A DNA stretch of 64,000 nucleotides from Candidatus Gastranaerophilales bacterium (lineage in GTDB: Bacteria > Cyanobacteriota > Vampirovibrionia > Gastranaerophilales > Gastranaerophilaceae), in the NCBI GenBank assembly GCA_944325625.1, contig CALVAP010000001.1, positions 230,029 to 294,028 on the forward strand, in the 5' to 3' direction. The notes beneath the pieces were generated by a model, which was not told where the DNA came from, did not search any database, and worked only from the letters and a program-made list of their open reading frames with translations. A program made the translations under genes and the position numbers. This document shows, in pieces, positions 8,829 to 18,394 of the stretch; the stretch's first letter is position 1; each line of letters starts with the position of its first letter.

Positions 8829-9725
8829 TTAAATTTTCTTTTTAAGGTCGGACTTAATATCTGTAAGCGGACCGTTATACGGATTTCTTATATTTTGGTA
8901 GTATTTTTGTGCATAAACAATCGGGAACCGAGGCAGCCAACCGAGTTTCATAAAAATATTAACAGTTTCAGCTCCTTGAGAAAGCATAAGTTCATCGATT
9001 GTTTGTTCATATGCCGTCGAGAGTGATGAAAAGATTTTCAGAGTATAGTCAGTTGCTGTAACAACTGAATAGCCTGACGCAGCGCCGGTAGCAGCTACCA
9101 AATGTGTGATTTTAATTCCGTCTTTTACTCTTACTTGCTCTTGGTTTTGAGGAAGTTCTATCTCATTTTCTGCAATTCTTTCCACCTCAAACCATTCTCC
9201 ATCTGATTTTATTCGCATTGTCTTTGGTGTTGGCATGTAGATATCTTCAAAAATATTATCTAAAAGTATTTGTCCGTCTTCGCTAATTACTCCGTAGTGA
9301 TAGTTTTTGCATGTCAAAAACATCTTTCCAAAAAGCGGATCAATGGATGAGTATTCAGGTTCAATTATTGTTTTTCCCGTTTCATCATAAAGTCCATAAT
9401 CATTACTGTTGCCAAGTTTTACGTATTTGCCGAAAATTCTGTCAGCATGCCGATATTTAGGTTTAATTAGGTAGTTTCCGTTGGAGTCCATAAGTCCAAA
9501 CTTTGAACCCTTTTGAAAAAGCCAGGAAGATTCACCTATTCGTATTAATTTTTTGTAATCAGCTTTAACTGTTACTTGTCCTTGGTTGTCTTTCAACCCG
9601 AATTTTCCGTCTTCGCTAAAAGCTTGAAATTTAGTATTATCAAGTGCATTAGAAACTGAGGCTTGTGCAAAGCCCGTTTGTTGAACAATAAAAATTAAAC
9701 CTAGTATAATCAATATCTTTTTCAT
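8829..9725 (-). CDS. Secreted WG-repeat protein
   Basis: A 298-residue protein with a Sec signal peptide (cleavage near GFAQA). Residues 30-190 hold about five WG/KWG-type repeats (FGLKDNQG, FGLMDSNG, YGLYDETG, YGVISEDG), each a short beta unit that together form a propeller-like or solenoid surface. The C-terminal third is not recognised. WG-repeat proteins are usually exported and of unknown function. The 3' end abuts the convergent SmtB-type gene with 2 bp between stops. Confidence 0.7.
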   Translation of the reverse strand: MKKILIILGLIFIVQQTGFAQASVSNALDNTKFQAFSEDGKFGLKDNQGQVTVKADYKKLIRIGESSWLFQKGSKFGLMDSNGNYLIKPKYRHADRIFGKYVKLGNSNDYGLYDETGKTIIEPEYSSIDPLFGKMFLTCKNYHYGVISEDGQILLDNIFEDIYMPTPKTMRIKSDGEWFEVERIAENEIELPQNQEQVRVKDGIKITHLVAATGAASGYSVVTATDYTLKIFSSLSTAYEQTIDELMLSQGAETVNIFMKLGWLPRFPIVYAQKYYQNIRNPYNGPLTDIKSDLKKKI

Positions 9726-9809
9726 AATTAAATATTAGCATAAAATTGTTATGTTATAATTTTAATGTAAATTTATTTTATATGAAAAACAATTTTATTG
9801 GGGTCGGAA

Positions 9810-12614
9810 ATGCCAAAATTTAGTAATTTAACGAAGAGGACAAAAGTTTTAACTATTAGTGCTGCGGTAGTGCTATTTGTGACGGCTATTATTTTTTCAA
9901 TATACATGGTGCTTTTACCGGCAGTAGTATCGAGTACAAGAGTTATAAATTTTATTGAAAATTATGTTCAGAAAAATTTTAATGCTCAGCTGGAAATAAA
10001 AAACCCTAAGTTATGGACAGGTTTTTCGCCAAATATTGGGTTTCGTGTAGGGAAAATTGCACTTAAGAAAGATAATAAAGATATTTTGGTTGTTATAAAT
10101 TACAATACTGTTCTTTCGTTTAAAAAAATTTTGAGCCATAAGTTGATATTAAAGCAGATGGGGCTTGATTATATTTTTGTGGATGCGGATAAGTTGGCTG
10201 AAATATTTCCTCAGCAAAAGGAAGATGAACAAGCAAAACCTCTTGATTGGAAAGTCGAGTGGTTTGATTCTTTGTTTTATATAAAACGCATGATTATACT
10301 TTGCAGCATAAACGAAGATGCAAAGATTAAGATTAATGGTGGCGGTATTTCGATATCAGGTACCAAAAATCCAAAGTATGTGAGATTTAAGATTGCTGCA
10401 GATATTACTAAAGGTGATCAGGTTGTCCATTTGGGTATAAATGATAATGACACCGTTTATCTTAAAGATAGAAAACTCATTGTAGAAAATGGAAAAATGA
10501 GGGTTAATGATTCACGTGTGGCAATTAATTATGTCGGTGATGAGCAAAAGAATTTTGACTTGACGCTTTTTTCTAAGAATTTTGACTTAATGCACATTGT
10601 CAATATCTTGGAAACTAATTTAATAATTCCTAATGGTAAAGAAATTATGTCATTTTTTGAAGATACACAAGGTAAGTTTGATTTCAACATTAATATGACG
10701 AATAAGGGTTTAAATGGAAAAATTGATGTTAAACAAGGCTCTTTTAAGCTTGTTCCTCTGGCAAATTTGCCTGTTAAAGTTTTGGGCGGGGTTATTGATA
10801 TAACGTCTAATCAAATTGTGTTACATGATTTTAAGGGTTATTACGGAAAAAGTCTAAAGAATAATGTTTCGCTTAAGGGAACGGTTGATGATTATACAAA
10901 GTCGGTTAAGACAAATATAGAAATTCAGGGGCTTGCTACAAACGAATTTTTTGGCACTTATATTTCAAAACTTGTTGGATATCCGCTTGAATTGACCGGT
11001 AATTCAGGTATGAGATTATTTGTAAATTCGATTTATGACAAAGTAGATGTACTCTGGCAGTTTAAAATTCCGAAGGGGTACGATATACTCATAGACGGTG
11101 CTTCTCTTAGCCCGGTTAATTACGATAGAGCTTTGACTGCAGATTTGCACCTTGAAGATAATATTTTGAATATAAAAGCTATAAACTATTATATTGCATC
11201 TGTTATTGATAAAAATTTAAAGGGTATTAAACCACTTTTAACCATTAACGGAAATTTGGATATGGCAAAAAATGCTCAGGTTCAAAATATTGGGTTTGAG
11301 ATTCCTAAACCTTTGCCAAGTGAATTTTTAAATGTTCTTATCGGGCAGAAACTCTTTAGAAAAGGTACTATTTATGGTAACTTGCAGATGGTTAATACCG
11401 GTGAATATCCAATTCTTGACGGCAATCTTGGAATGGAAAAAGTTCGTATTCCATCTCAGCGGTTGTCCATAAAAAAAGGCAGCTTTAAAACCGATAAAAA
11501 GAATGTTTACCTGAATGCAGAGGGACGGTTTAAGCGTTCTGAATACAAGTTTGATGGTAAAATCAGAAATGCGTTGGTATTACCAATGGTTGTCAGAGAC
11601 GTTAATTTGACTGTTGATAATATTGATGTAGATAAAATGATGGCATCAATGAACGAACAGAATACAAAAGCTGTGTCTGACTTGAGTACTGCTTCTCAGT
11701 CACAAATAGCGGATGCAGATGAAAATGATACTGCGGCAGATGACGCTTTTGTGTTCGATACAGGGTTGTTGATTGTTGAGAGATGTATTCTTCATGTGGT
11801 TAAAGGTTTTTATAAAGACATAAATTTTGGGAACTTATATGCCAATTTGACTTTGGATAAAAATGGACTTTTGGAGATAAAATCTAACAAGTTCGATTTT
11901 GCTGAAGGTACATCATCGCTTAAGGTTGCGTGTGATCTCAAAAATCATCTCTACAGTATACTTTTGGGCGCAAAAGATATAAATTCGGACCTTATAGCTT
12001 CAACTTTGTTAGGTTTGAAAAAAGAAATTTCAGGTAAAGCCGCAGGTATAATTAAGTTAAATACAGACGATTCACTAAAAATTAACGGTGAGATGAAGTT
12101 TGCTATCTTTAACGGAACAATCGGTAAAGTAGGTTTGGTTGAATATGTGCTTAAGTTTGCAGCACTATTTAGAAATCCGCTTGCAATGATTAGCCCTTCA
12201 ACCCTTGTTGATTTGGTCAATATTCCAGAAGGTAATTTCGACAAAATTAATGGTGAACTTATGTTTAAGGATAACGTAGTTGAAAAAATTATGATAAAAT
12301 CTTCTGCGCCTCAGTTGAGTTCCTTTATCGTTGGTCGATTTGACTTAAATACCAGAGACGCAACATTGCGAATTTATACAAAGTTTAGCAGCTCAAATAA
12401 AGGTTTGGCAGGTGTGTTGAGGAATATATCTTTAAACAGCCTTGCTAATAGGGTTCCGCTTAGTAGTCGCAATGATAGCAATTATTATGCTTCTGAGCTT
12501 AGTCAGCTTCCGCCTATTGACGCTGATGAAAAAGATTGTCAGGTCTTTTTAACAAAAGTTGATGGCGAAGTTGAAACAGGAAACTTTATATCTTCGCTGA
12601 AAAAAATCAAGTAG
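9810..12614 (+). CDS. AsmA/YhdP-like envelope protein
   Basis: A 934-residue protein with one N-terminal membrane helix (about residues 12-37) and a long periplasmic part of repeating beta structure, ending with an AsmA-like C-terminal block (VVEKIMIKSSAPQL... region). AsmA-superfamily proteins (AsmA, TamB, YhdP) bridge the inner and outer membranes and are tied to lipid transport and outer-membrane assembly. The ATG at 9810 is preceded by GGGG/GTCGG; an in-frame TTG at 9798 is less likely. A second, larger relative lies at 23913-27665. Subfamily assignment is uncertain. Confidence 0.7.
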   Translation: MPKFSNLTKRTKVLTISAAVVLFVTAIIFSIYMVLLPAVVSSTRVINFIENYVQKNFNAQLEIKNPKLWTGFSPNIGFRVGKIALKKDNKDILVVINYNTVLSFKKILSHKLILKQMGLDYIFVDADKLAEIFPQQKEDEQAKPLDWKVEWFDSLFYIKRMIILCSINEDAKIKINGGGISISGTKNPKYVRFKIAADITKGDQVVHLGINDNDTVYLKDRKLIVENGKMRVNDSRVAINYVGDEQKNFDLTLFSKNFDLMHIVNILETNLIIPNGKEIMSFFEDTQGKFDFNINMTNKGLNGKIDVKQGSFKLVPLANLPVKVLGGVIDITSNQIVLHDFKGYYGKSLKNNVSLKGTVDDYTKSVKTNIEIQGLATNEFFGTYISKLVGYPLELTGNSGMRLFVNSIYDKVDVLWQFKIPKGYDILIDGASLSPVNYDRALTADLHLEDNILNIKAINYYIASVIDKNLKGIKPLLTINGNLDMAKNAQVQNIGFEIPKPLPSEFLNVLIGQKLFRKGTIYGNLQMVNTGEYPILDGNLGMEKVRIPSQRLSIKKGSFKTDKKNVYLNAEGRFKRSEYKFDGKIRNALVLPMVVRDVNLTVDNIDVDKMMASMNEQNTKAVSDLSTASQSQIADADENDTAADDAFVFDTGLLIVERCILHVVKGFYKDINFGNLYANLTLDKNGLLEIKSNKFDFAEGTSSLKVACDLKNHLYSILLGAKDINSDLIASTLLGLKKEISGKAAGIIKLNTDDSLKINGEMKFAIFNGTIGKVGLVEYVLKFAALFRNPLAMISPSTLVDLVNIPEGNFDKINGELMFKDNVVEKIMIKSSAPQLSSFIVGRFDLNTRDATLRIYTKFSSSNKGLAGVLRNISLNSLANRVPLSSRNDSNYYASELSQLPPIDADEKDCQVFLTKVDGEVETGNFISSLKKIK

Positions 12615-12642
12615 CAGCGCAATAAATAACTAAAAATAACTG

Positions 12643-13326
12643 CTAAATTTCCATATATTTTAAGTTGGGGCTGACGATAAAATCAGCTTCGACTGTTGCT
12701 TTTATATCATCTATTGAGAACATAGGGTTAATATCAGTCAAAACCAAGCCGTCCGGTGTAACATCAAAAACACATCTCTCAGTAATTATTTGGTTTACTT
12801 CCCGATATGCGGTTAGCGGCAAAGTACACTTTTTGAGAATTTTGATTTCGCCCTTAGAAAGGTGTTCCATTGCAACTATAACCTTTTTAGAGCCAACGAT
12901 TAGGTCCATAGACCCACCCATACCGGGTACAAATTTGCCCGGAATAAGCCAGTTTGCAAGACTTCCTTCTTGATCTACCTGTAATGAACCTAAAACAGTA
13001 GCATCAATATGCCCGCCTCTCATCATAGTAAAAGCCATTTGTGAATCGTAAAAACAAGCTCCGTGATGTGCTTCTACACAGACACCGCCTGAATTTATAA
13101 TTCTCGGGTCAAGATTGTCCTTGGATTGTTTTTTCCCTACTCCAAGAATACCGTTTTCAGATTGAATAATTACATTGATATTTTCTGGAATGTAATTAGC
13201 TATCTCTGTGGGAAGCCCTATTCCGAGTGTAACGGTATCACCGTTCTTGAACTCTTTTGCGGCTCTTCTGGCAATAATCTCACGAGTTTTTTCTTTTGAT
13301 AAAGTTTCTTCTGCAACCGGACTCAT
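12643..13326 (-). CDS. scoB: 3-oxoacid CoA-transferase subunit B
   Basis: A 227-residue beta subunit of a family I CoA-transferase (AtoA/ScoB type), which moves CoA between carboxylic acids such as acetate, butyrate, acetoacetate or succinate. The SENG motif carries the catalytic Glu that forms the acyl-glutamyl intermediate; GLGIGLPTEIANY-type and GGAMD-like glycine loops (here GMGGSMDL) are present. Its ATG shares one base with the stop of subunit A (TAATG), so the subunits are translationally coupled. Substrate pair cannot be read from sequence. Confidence 0.88.
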   Translation of the reverse strand: MSPVAEETLSKEKTREIIARRAAKEFKNGDTVTLGIGLPTEIANYIPENINVIIQSENGILGVGKKQSKDNLDPRIINSGGVCVEAHHGACFYDSQMAFTMMRGGHIDATVLGSLQVDQEGSLANWLIPGKFVPGMGGSMDLIVGSKKVIVAMEHLSKGEIKILKKCTLPLTAYREVNQIITERCVFDVTPDGLVLTDINPMFSIDDIKATVEADFIVSPNLKYMEI

Positions 13327-13979
13327 TAATCTTTTTCCTCCCGAATTACAATGTAATCAATAAAAATTCCGGGTATGATGACTTCGTTGGGGTCTATGCA
13401 ATCGACGAATTCTTCTGCCTCCACAATAACAGTTTCTGCAGCTGTTGCCATTACTACGTTACTGTTTCTTGTTGTTCCATAATAAGAAACATTACCAAAT
13501 TTGTCAACCTTAGAACCGTAAATTAGGGCAAAATCGGCGCCAATTGGAGTGTCTAGTATGAATTTCTTTCCGTCAACCATCATTGTTTGTTTGTTCTCTT
13601 CCACCAATGTGCCGACGCCCGTCGGGGTAAGAACTCCGCCCAGACCGGAACCCTTTGCTCTTAATCTTTCGTAGAAAGTCCCCATTGGAACTAAATCAAC
13701 CTCTATTTCTCCGCTGTTGTATTGTCTAACAGTTTCAGGGTTTGTCCCTATATGCGTTGTTATAACTTTTTTAACTTGTTTGTTGACTATGAGTTTACCT
13801 CTGTCTTTGTCAGGAACTGAGGTGTCATTGGCTATCAACGTCAAATTTTTGTGGTTTTGGTGCACAAGCTCATCGATAAGTTTATCGGGAGCTCCACAAC
13901 TCAAAAAACCGCCTATCATAACTTTTGAGCCATCTTTTATAAGATTTATTGCTTCTTTTGCTGTTAAAATACTTTTCAT
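13326..13979 (-). CDS. scoA: 3-oxoacid CoA-transferase subunit A
   Basis: A 217-residue alpha subunit (AtoD/ScoA type) forming the heterodimer with the adjacent subunit B. It shows the family's N-terminal GSKVMIGGFLSCGAPDKLI and the glycine-rich GSGLGGVLTPTGVGT loop that contacts CoA. SD AAGGGA precedes the ATG. The pair forms a two-gene operon convergent with the AsmA-like gene. A role in fermentation acid handling (acetate/butyrate/acetoacetate) is inference. Confidence 0.88.
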   Translation of the reverse strand: MKSILTAKEAINLIKDGSKVMIGGFLSCGAPDKLIDELVHQNHKNLTLIANDTSVPDKDRGKLIVNKQVKKVITTHIGTNPETVRQYNSGEIEVDLVPMGTFYERLRAKGSGLGGVLTPTGVGTLVEENKQTMMVDGKKFILDTPIGADFALIYGSKVDKFGNVSYYGTTRNSNVVMATAAETVIVEAEEFVDCIDPNEVIIPGIFIDYIVIREEKD

Positions 13980-14053
13980 ACGTTAATCCCTTGTTTTGAG
14001 ATTTTAACATGAAAACCGTATCTTTTGAATTTTTCTTAACGTTTTTTAACTGA

Positions 14054-14815
14054 TTAATGTTTATTGCGGATGTAACCCAGTATGCCGTTTATAAACGTAA
14101 GAGGGTGTACAGGACAGCCTGGGATATACAAATCAATTGGATACTTTTCCAAAAATTCTCTATCAATCTCTGTGCTGTTGGTAAAGATGCCGCCTGATAT
14201 GGCGCATGCTCCGCAAAGGATTACCAATTTGGGGTTTGGTACGGATTTATAACAATCTTCCAATGCGAATGCCATATTTTTTGATATCGGGCCGGTTATA
14301 ACTATTCCGTCCGCATGTCTTGGAGATGCGACAAAATCTATTCCAAATCTACCCATATCAAAGTTTACGTTTGAGCAGGCATTCAACTCCATTTCGCATC
14401 CGTTGCAGCCTGCAGCTGAAACTTGACGAAGCTTGAGCGATTTTGAGAATATTGATATTATTTCTTTTTTTACTTCTATTGCTGTCTTTTCAAATTCTTC
14501 AGCGCTCATATCTTCGGTTATAATAAGGTTTTCGCGTTTTGAGGCTGTTAATTTATAGAAGTTTGAAAACGTTATTCCTCTGTTTTTACAAGCGTTCTGG
14601 CAGGCTCCGCAAAATGTGCATTTACCCATATCAATTGACAGCGGATTAAGTTTTAATGCTCCGGTTGGGCATGCTTTAGCACAATTTTGCCAATTTTCTC
14701 CTTCTGTATCTTTAATAATAGGAAAACCTCTAAATTGCTCTCTCATTGGTGCGTTTGGGATATCTTTTATAAATTGTTTTCCTTGATAGATTCTTGATTT
14801 TAGTGTATCAAACAT
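14054..14815 (-). CDS. Hydrogenase-4-like small subunit fused to a ferredoxin domain (HyfH/HyfI-type)
   Basis: A 253-residue electron-transfer subunit, last gene of the complex operon. Residues 40-85 are ferredoxin-like: C66-x2-C69-x2-C72-x3-C76 is a full [4Fe-4S] motif, but the preceding motif has only C45 and C49 (CAKACP), two ligands short. Residues 130-250 are a NuoB/HycG-type small subunit with four expected proximal-cluster ligands: C137 and C140 (GCNGCE), one of C201/C204 (CGAC) and C234 (PGCP). In formate hydrogenlyase these two domains are separate proteins, so this is a fusion. It sits at the cytoplasmic face next to the large subunit. Confidence 0.85.
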   Translation of the reverse strand: MFDTLKSRIYQGKQFIKDIPNAPMREQFRGFPIIKDTEGENWQNCAKACPTGALKLNPLSIDMGKCTFCGACQNACKNRGITFSNFYKLTASKRENLIITEDMSAEEFEKTAIEVKKEIISIFSKSLKLRQVSAAGCNGCEMELNACSNVNFDMGRFGIDFVASPRHADGIVITGPISKNMAFALEDCYKSVPNPKLVILCGACAISGGIFTNSTEIDREFLEKYPIDLYIPGCPVHPLTFINGILGYIRNKH

Positions 14816-14832
14816 AATATCTTCCTTGTTAA

Positions 14833-16299
14833 TTATAGATCATTTCCTGCGTATGATAAGTTGAAGCTTTTGTTACAAAGCGGAAAGTCTGAAATACCGT
14901 TGTTCCTTACTGCAAGAGCAAGTCCGTACCAGTTGTTAAATGATGGGTCTTTGATTTTGTATTCTGAAAGTTTTCCTTCCCAATCAGTTAATGCTACATG
15001 AACAACTTCACCTCTCCAACCTTCTACAATAGATATAGCAAAGGCGTCTTTTGCACAAGGAACATTGGAGTCAACTAATATTGGCTCGTTTTGATGATTT
15101 TCCAATTCCAAAAAGAATTTTTTAATCATTGATATTGATTCTTTGATTTCTTTGTAACGTAGTTTGAACCTTGAATTTACATCTCCGCTTCCTTGAATAG
15201 GCGTTCTTACGATATCAAGCTTTTGCATCCATTTGTCAGGAAAGTCGAAGCGGCTGTCAAGGTCTAAGCCTGATGCTTTAGCTGCCATTCCAACAAGTCC
15301 TGTTTCTTGGGCTCGTTCTGTGCTTACGGTTCCTGTCTTTTCAAGTCTGGACATAACGGAGGTGTTTTTCAACATTGTTTCGCACATTCTTACAACATCT
15401 TTTTCAACCTTTAATAGAGTTTGTTTTGCTCGTTTTATGGTTTCTTTATCTAGGTCAAAATTTACTCCGCCAACATTAATTAAGCCTCGACCAAACCGGC
15501 TTCCCGAGAATTCCAGCATTGTATTGATAACGAGTGTCCTTGTCGCTCCAAAGACTGATGCGCCCATAAGATAAGCTATATCACCTGCTATTGCACCTAA
15601 ATCACCAATATGAATTGCTGCGCGTTCCATTTCCAATGCAAGTTTTCGAATAAGCTGTGCTTTATCTGAAATATGAATGTCTTTGAGGGCTTCCATAACC
15701 TGAGAATATGCACTGTTATAGGCTATTACGCTATCTCCGCATATTGATTCCGCAAGTTGGTTTGAGGGCTTTTTTACCATTAATGCTTCAACACCACGGT
15801 TTTGATATCCAAGCATAATTTCAAGGTGGTATACGGTTTCTCCATGACACATAAACCTAAAATGTCCTGGTTCTATAACGCCTGCGTGAATTGGACCTAC
15901 TGCCACCTGATGAACTTCTTCTCCATCCATTTCAAAGAATGGGTATTCTTTTTGATTTTTTCTAACTGGTTTTAACCAAGGGTGATTGAGCGGCTTTATG
16001 CCAAAGTTTTCATAAAATTCTCTTTCAAAGATATGAAAAGCTGGTATTTCGTTTGTAATACATTCGTATGTTTTTTCATTAGCGTCAAATAGCGCTGATG
16101 AAACCAGTAGTTGAGAATTTTTATCATCAGCAAGTATACAGAAAAGTTTTACTCTGCCTTCTCCCCAGTCCTTTCCAAAAAAGCCTATGGGTCGTTTTTT
16201 TTCTTCAATTATTGCTGCTCTGAGCTCCCTTATTTTTAGTGTTGGGATATCGTTTAGATTTATTTTTGTGTTATTTGTAGTTCTAATCCAATTTGTCAT
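14833..16299 (-). CDS. Hydrogenase-4-like large subunit (NuoC-NuoD fusion) lacking both bridging cysteines
   Basis: A 488-residue protein; residues 1-125 resemble NuoC/HycE N-terminal and 126-488 the NuoD/hydrogenase large subunit (VGPIHAGVIEPGHFRF is typical of HycE/HyfG/Ech). In group 4 NiFe hydrogenases two CxxC motifs hold the metals. Here they read C187-G-D-S190 and C475-N-K-S478, so the first Cys of each is kept and the second, which bridges Ni and Fe, is Ser. A canonical NiFe site is therefore unlikely, as in energy-converting hydrogenase-related (Ehr) complexes. Normal length, good SD (AAAGGA). True catalytic role unknown. Confidence 0.85.
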   Translation of the reverse strand: MTNWIRTTNNTKINLNDIPTLKIRELRAAIIEEKKRPIGFFGKDWGEGRVKLFCILADDKNSQLLVSSALFDANEKTYECITNEIPAFHIFEREFYENFGIKPLNHPWLKPVRKNQKEYPFFEMDGEEVHQVAVGPIHAGVIEPGHFRFMCHGETVYHLEIMLGYQNRGVEALMVKKPSNQLAESICGDSVIAYNSAYSQVMEALKDIHISDKAQLIRKLALEMERAAIHIGDLGAIAGDIAYLMGASVFGATRTLVINTMLEFSGSRFGRGLINVGGVNFDLDKETIKRAKQTLLKVEKDVVRMCETMLKNTSVMSRLEKTGTVSTERAQETGLVGMAAKASGLDLDSRFDFPDKWMQKLDIVRTPIQGSGDVNSRFKLRYKEIKESISMIKKFFLELENHQNEPILVDSNVPCAKDAFAISIVEGWRGEVVHVALTDWEGKLSEYKIKDPSFNNWYGLALAVRNNGISDFPLCNKSFNLSYAGNDL

Positions 16300-16317
16300 C
16301 TCTATATCCTTTAAATA

Positions 16318-17751
16318 TTAAAATCCGGCTAAAGTATTGTTTATCAGTGTATTCAAAAATGGTGGAATATATATTCCTAAAACAAATACAATAATAAGCA
16401 TTATTACCTGTGGGGTGTACATACAACAACAAAGTTTGTTTTTGTTTTCTTTGACTAGTTCTTCTTTGTCCTTGCTTTCTTCCCCAAATGCCATATTAAT
16501 TACCACTTTTCCTATGCCAAATAATATAATCGTCAATAGCAATACAAATAAAATACAAAGTATGTAATGAGATTGATTAAGCATTGTTTTTATCATTAAA
16601 AATTCACTTATAAACAACACTGATGTTGGAAATGCACAAATAGCGAGGAAAGATACGACCCAAAGCCAACCTGTTTTTGGGTCGGCTTTAATTAAGCCTT
16701 TTACTGATTTTGTCCTTTTAGATTCAAATAGTTCCAAAATATTCCCCGAGGTCAAGAAGAAAGATGCCTTAGCCAAAGAGTGTCCTATAAGGTGCAGAAT
16801 AACAGCATAGTAAGCTGCTCCACCCAGAGCTGTTCCTATTGCAAGTATTCCCATGTTTTCGATAGATGAATACGCAAGCATTCTTTTGTAATTTTTTATA
16901 TGGTATACAAAAACTGCGGTGATGAAAAGCGAAGCAAATCCCATTACTGTTAAAATAAGTCTGGCATAGGTGTCAACACCGGCTATATTCATTATTTTAA
17001 ACACTCTTACTATCACAAGAAAAGCGGAGTTTAAAAGAGTTGCTGAAAGTAGTGCCGAAATGGGTGATGGAGATTCTGAGTGTGCATCGGGGAGCCAAAA
17101 ATGTCCCGGAGCAAGCCCCATTTTTACCCCAAAACCAAACACCATAAATACAAAGGCAAGTTTTAACCAGAATGGGTCAAATTGAGTTGCATTTTGGTAT
17201 AAAACAGCATAATTCATAGAATTTGTTTCACCTGCAGCAAGATTTAGTAAAATTAATCCCACAAAGGCTAGAGCGATACCGATTGAACATATAAACACAT
17301 ATTTCCAAGCTGCTTCTATTGCGTTTTTTGTTCGGTTGAAATATATGAGGTAGGCACTTGATAGGGTTGTTGCCTCTATGAATATCCATGCAATACCCAA
17401 ATCTGTGCTTAGCACGGTCGCGCTCATTGACAGTACGAAAATCATTGTCATAAATATATAACGTCGTATTCTTTTTTCATCAAACGGCAGATGTTTTACA
17501 TAGCCGTTGTTAAAAATTACAGTCATCAAAAATACTAATGAGAGGACTAAAAGAAATATTTTATTTGTATTATCTACTGCAAAATATGGTATAAAAGTAT
17601 TTTGCGCATTTGCCTTAAATACAAGAAAAATTGTTGCTATAAAATGCCCTAGCGCATATATGTTGAGCATGAGTTTATCAAAACATTTGCGTCTTACTAG
17701 AAACATCATTATGAAGGCTAATATTGGAAAAAGTAAGATAGTATTAATCAT
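16318..17751 (-). CDS. Proton-pumping-type membrane subunit (HyfF/NuoN-like)
   Basis: A 477-residue, about 14-helix antiporter-like subunit of the Mrp/NuoL-M-N family. Conserved features include the APGHFWLPDAHSESPSPISALLS-type loop (seen here as PGHFWLPDAHSESPSP) with the family's trans-membrane Pro/His, and ENMGILAIG after the YKRMLAYSSI motif. It is expected to take part in ion translocation across the inner membrane coupled to electron transfer in the adjacent soluble subunits. Its ATG overlaps the HyfE-like stop by one base (TAATG). Confidence 0.85.
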   Translation of the reverse strand: MINTILLFPILAFIMMFLVRRKCFDKLMLNIYALGHFIATIFLVFKANAQNTFIPYFAVDNTNKIFLLVLSLVFLMTVIFNNGYVKHLPFDEKRIRRYIFMTMIFVLSMSATVLSTDLGIAWIFIEATTLSSAYLIYFNRTKNAIEAAWKYVFICSIGIALAFVGLILLNLAAGETNSMNYAVLYQNATQFDPFWLKLAFVFMVFGFGVKMGLAPGHFWLPDAHSESPSPISALLSATLLNSAFLVIVRVFKIMNIAGVDTYARLILTVMGFASLFITAVFVYHIKNYKRMLAYSSIENMGILAIGTALGGAAYYAVILHLIGHSLAKASFFLTSGNILELFESKRTKSVKGLIKADPKTGWLWVVSFLAICAFPTSVLFISEFLMIKTMLNQSHYILCILFVLLLTIILFGIGKVVINMAFGEESKDKEELVKENKNKLCCCMYTPQVIMLIIVFVLGIYIPPFLNTLINNTLAGF

Positions 17752-18392
17752 TATTCATAATCCTTTAATTCTGATAAGTGAGAAACTTCCAAATCTTTAA
17801 ATTCTTTGTTTATTACGTTTACAAACAATCCGAGAATATAAACAGCTATAAATACATCAAGTAAAACGCCCATATTCACTAGCATCGGCATTTCTTTTGC
17901 AACCGAAAGTGACAGCAAAAATATACCGTTCTCCATTGTTATGAAACATATTACGTTCGAGATTATGTGATGCTTTATTGTAATGAGCCAAAGACTTATC
18001 ACAATCGTTGCAACAGATACTCCAAAGTGTATTGGAGATATCATTTTTACTGACGACATCCAGTAATTGGAAACCAAAAAGCCGCCAAGAAGTATAATGC
18101 TTGCGATAACCAAACTGTAAAAATGAGGAACGTTTGGTGCATAATCTCGATTTGAGCCTGTTTTCTTCTGTACTTTACATAAAAATAACGGAATTAATAT
18201 TGACTTAACAATCAAGGTTTCAACTGTAAGAAAAGCAAAGTTCAATATTTCAGTATGTGCAAAATTCGTGCAGCATATTAAAAATAAAAGTACACCTTGT
18301 GCAATTAAAAGTCTAATGTGCGAAATAATCCGACTGGTTGCCGCCAGATATAACATTGTTAGTCCAAAAAGTATTATAAAACCTTTCTCCAT
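17751..18392 (-). CDS. Membrane subunit HyfE-like (NuoK-related)
   Basis: A 213-residue protein with six predicted membrane helices, matching the length and order of HyfE in hydrogenase-4 operons; its second half resembles NuoK (ICFITMENGIFLL has the NuoK-type Glu in a helix). It lies between the HyfC- and HyfF-like genes with 2-bp spacing on one side and a one-base overlap on the other. Presence of HyfE and HyfF separates this cluster from Hyc-type formate hydrogenlyase, which lacks them. Confidence 0.8.
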   Translation of the reverse strand: MEKGFIILFGLTMLYLAATSRIISHIRLLIAQGVLLFLICCTNFAHTEILNFAFLTVETLIVKSILIPLFLCKVQKKTGSNRDYAPNVPHFYSLVIASIILLGGFLVSNYWMSSVKMISPIHFGVSVATIVISLWLITIKHHIISNVICFITMENGIFLLSLSVAKEMPMLVNMGVLLDVFIAVYILGLFVNVINKEFKDLEVSHLSELKDYE

Positions 18393-18394
18393 TT

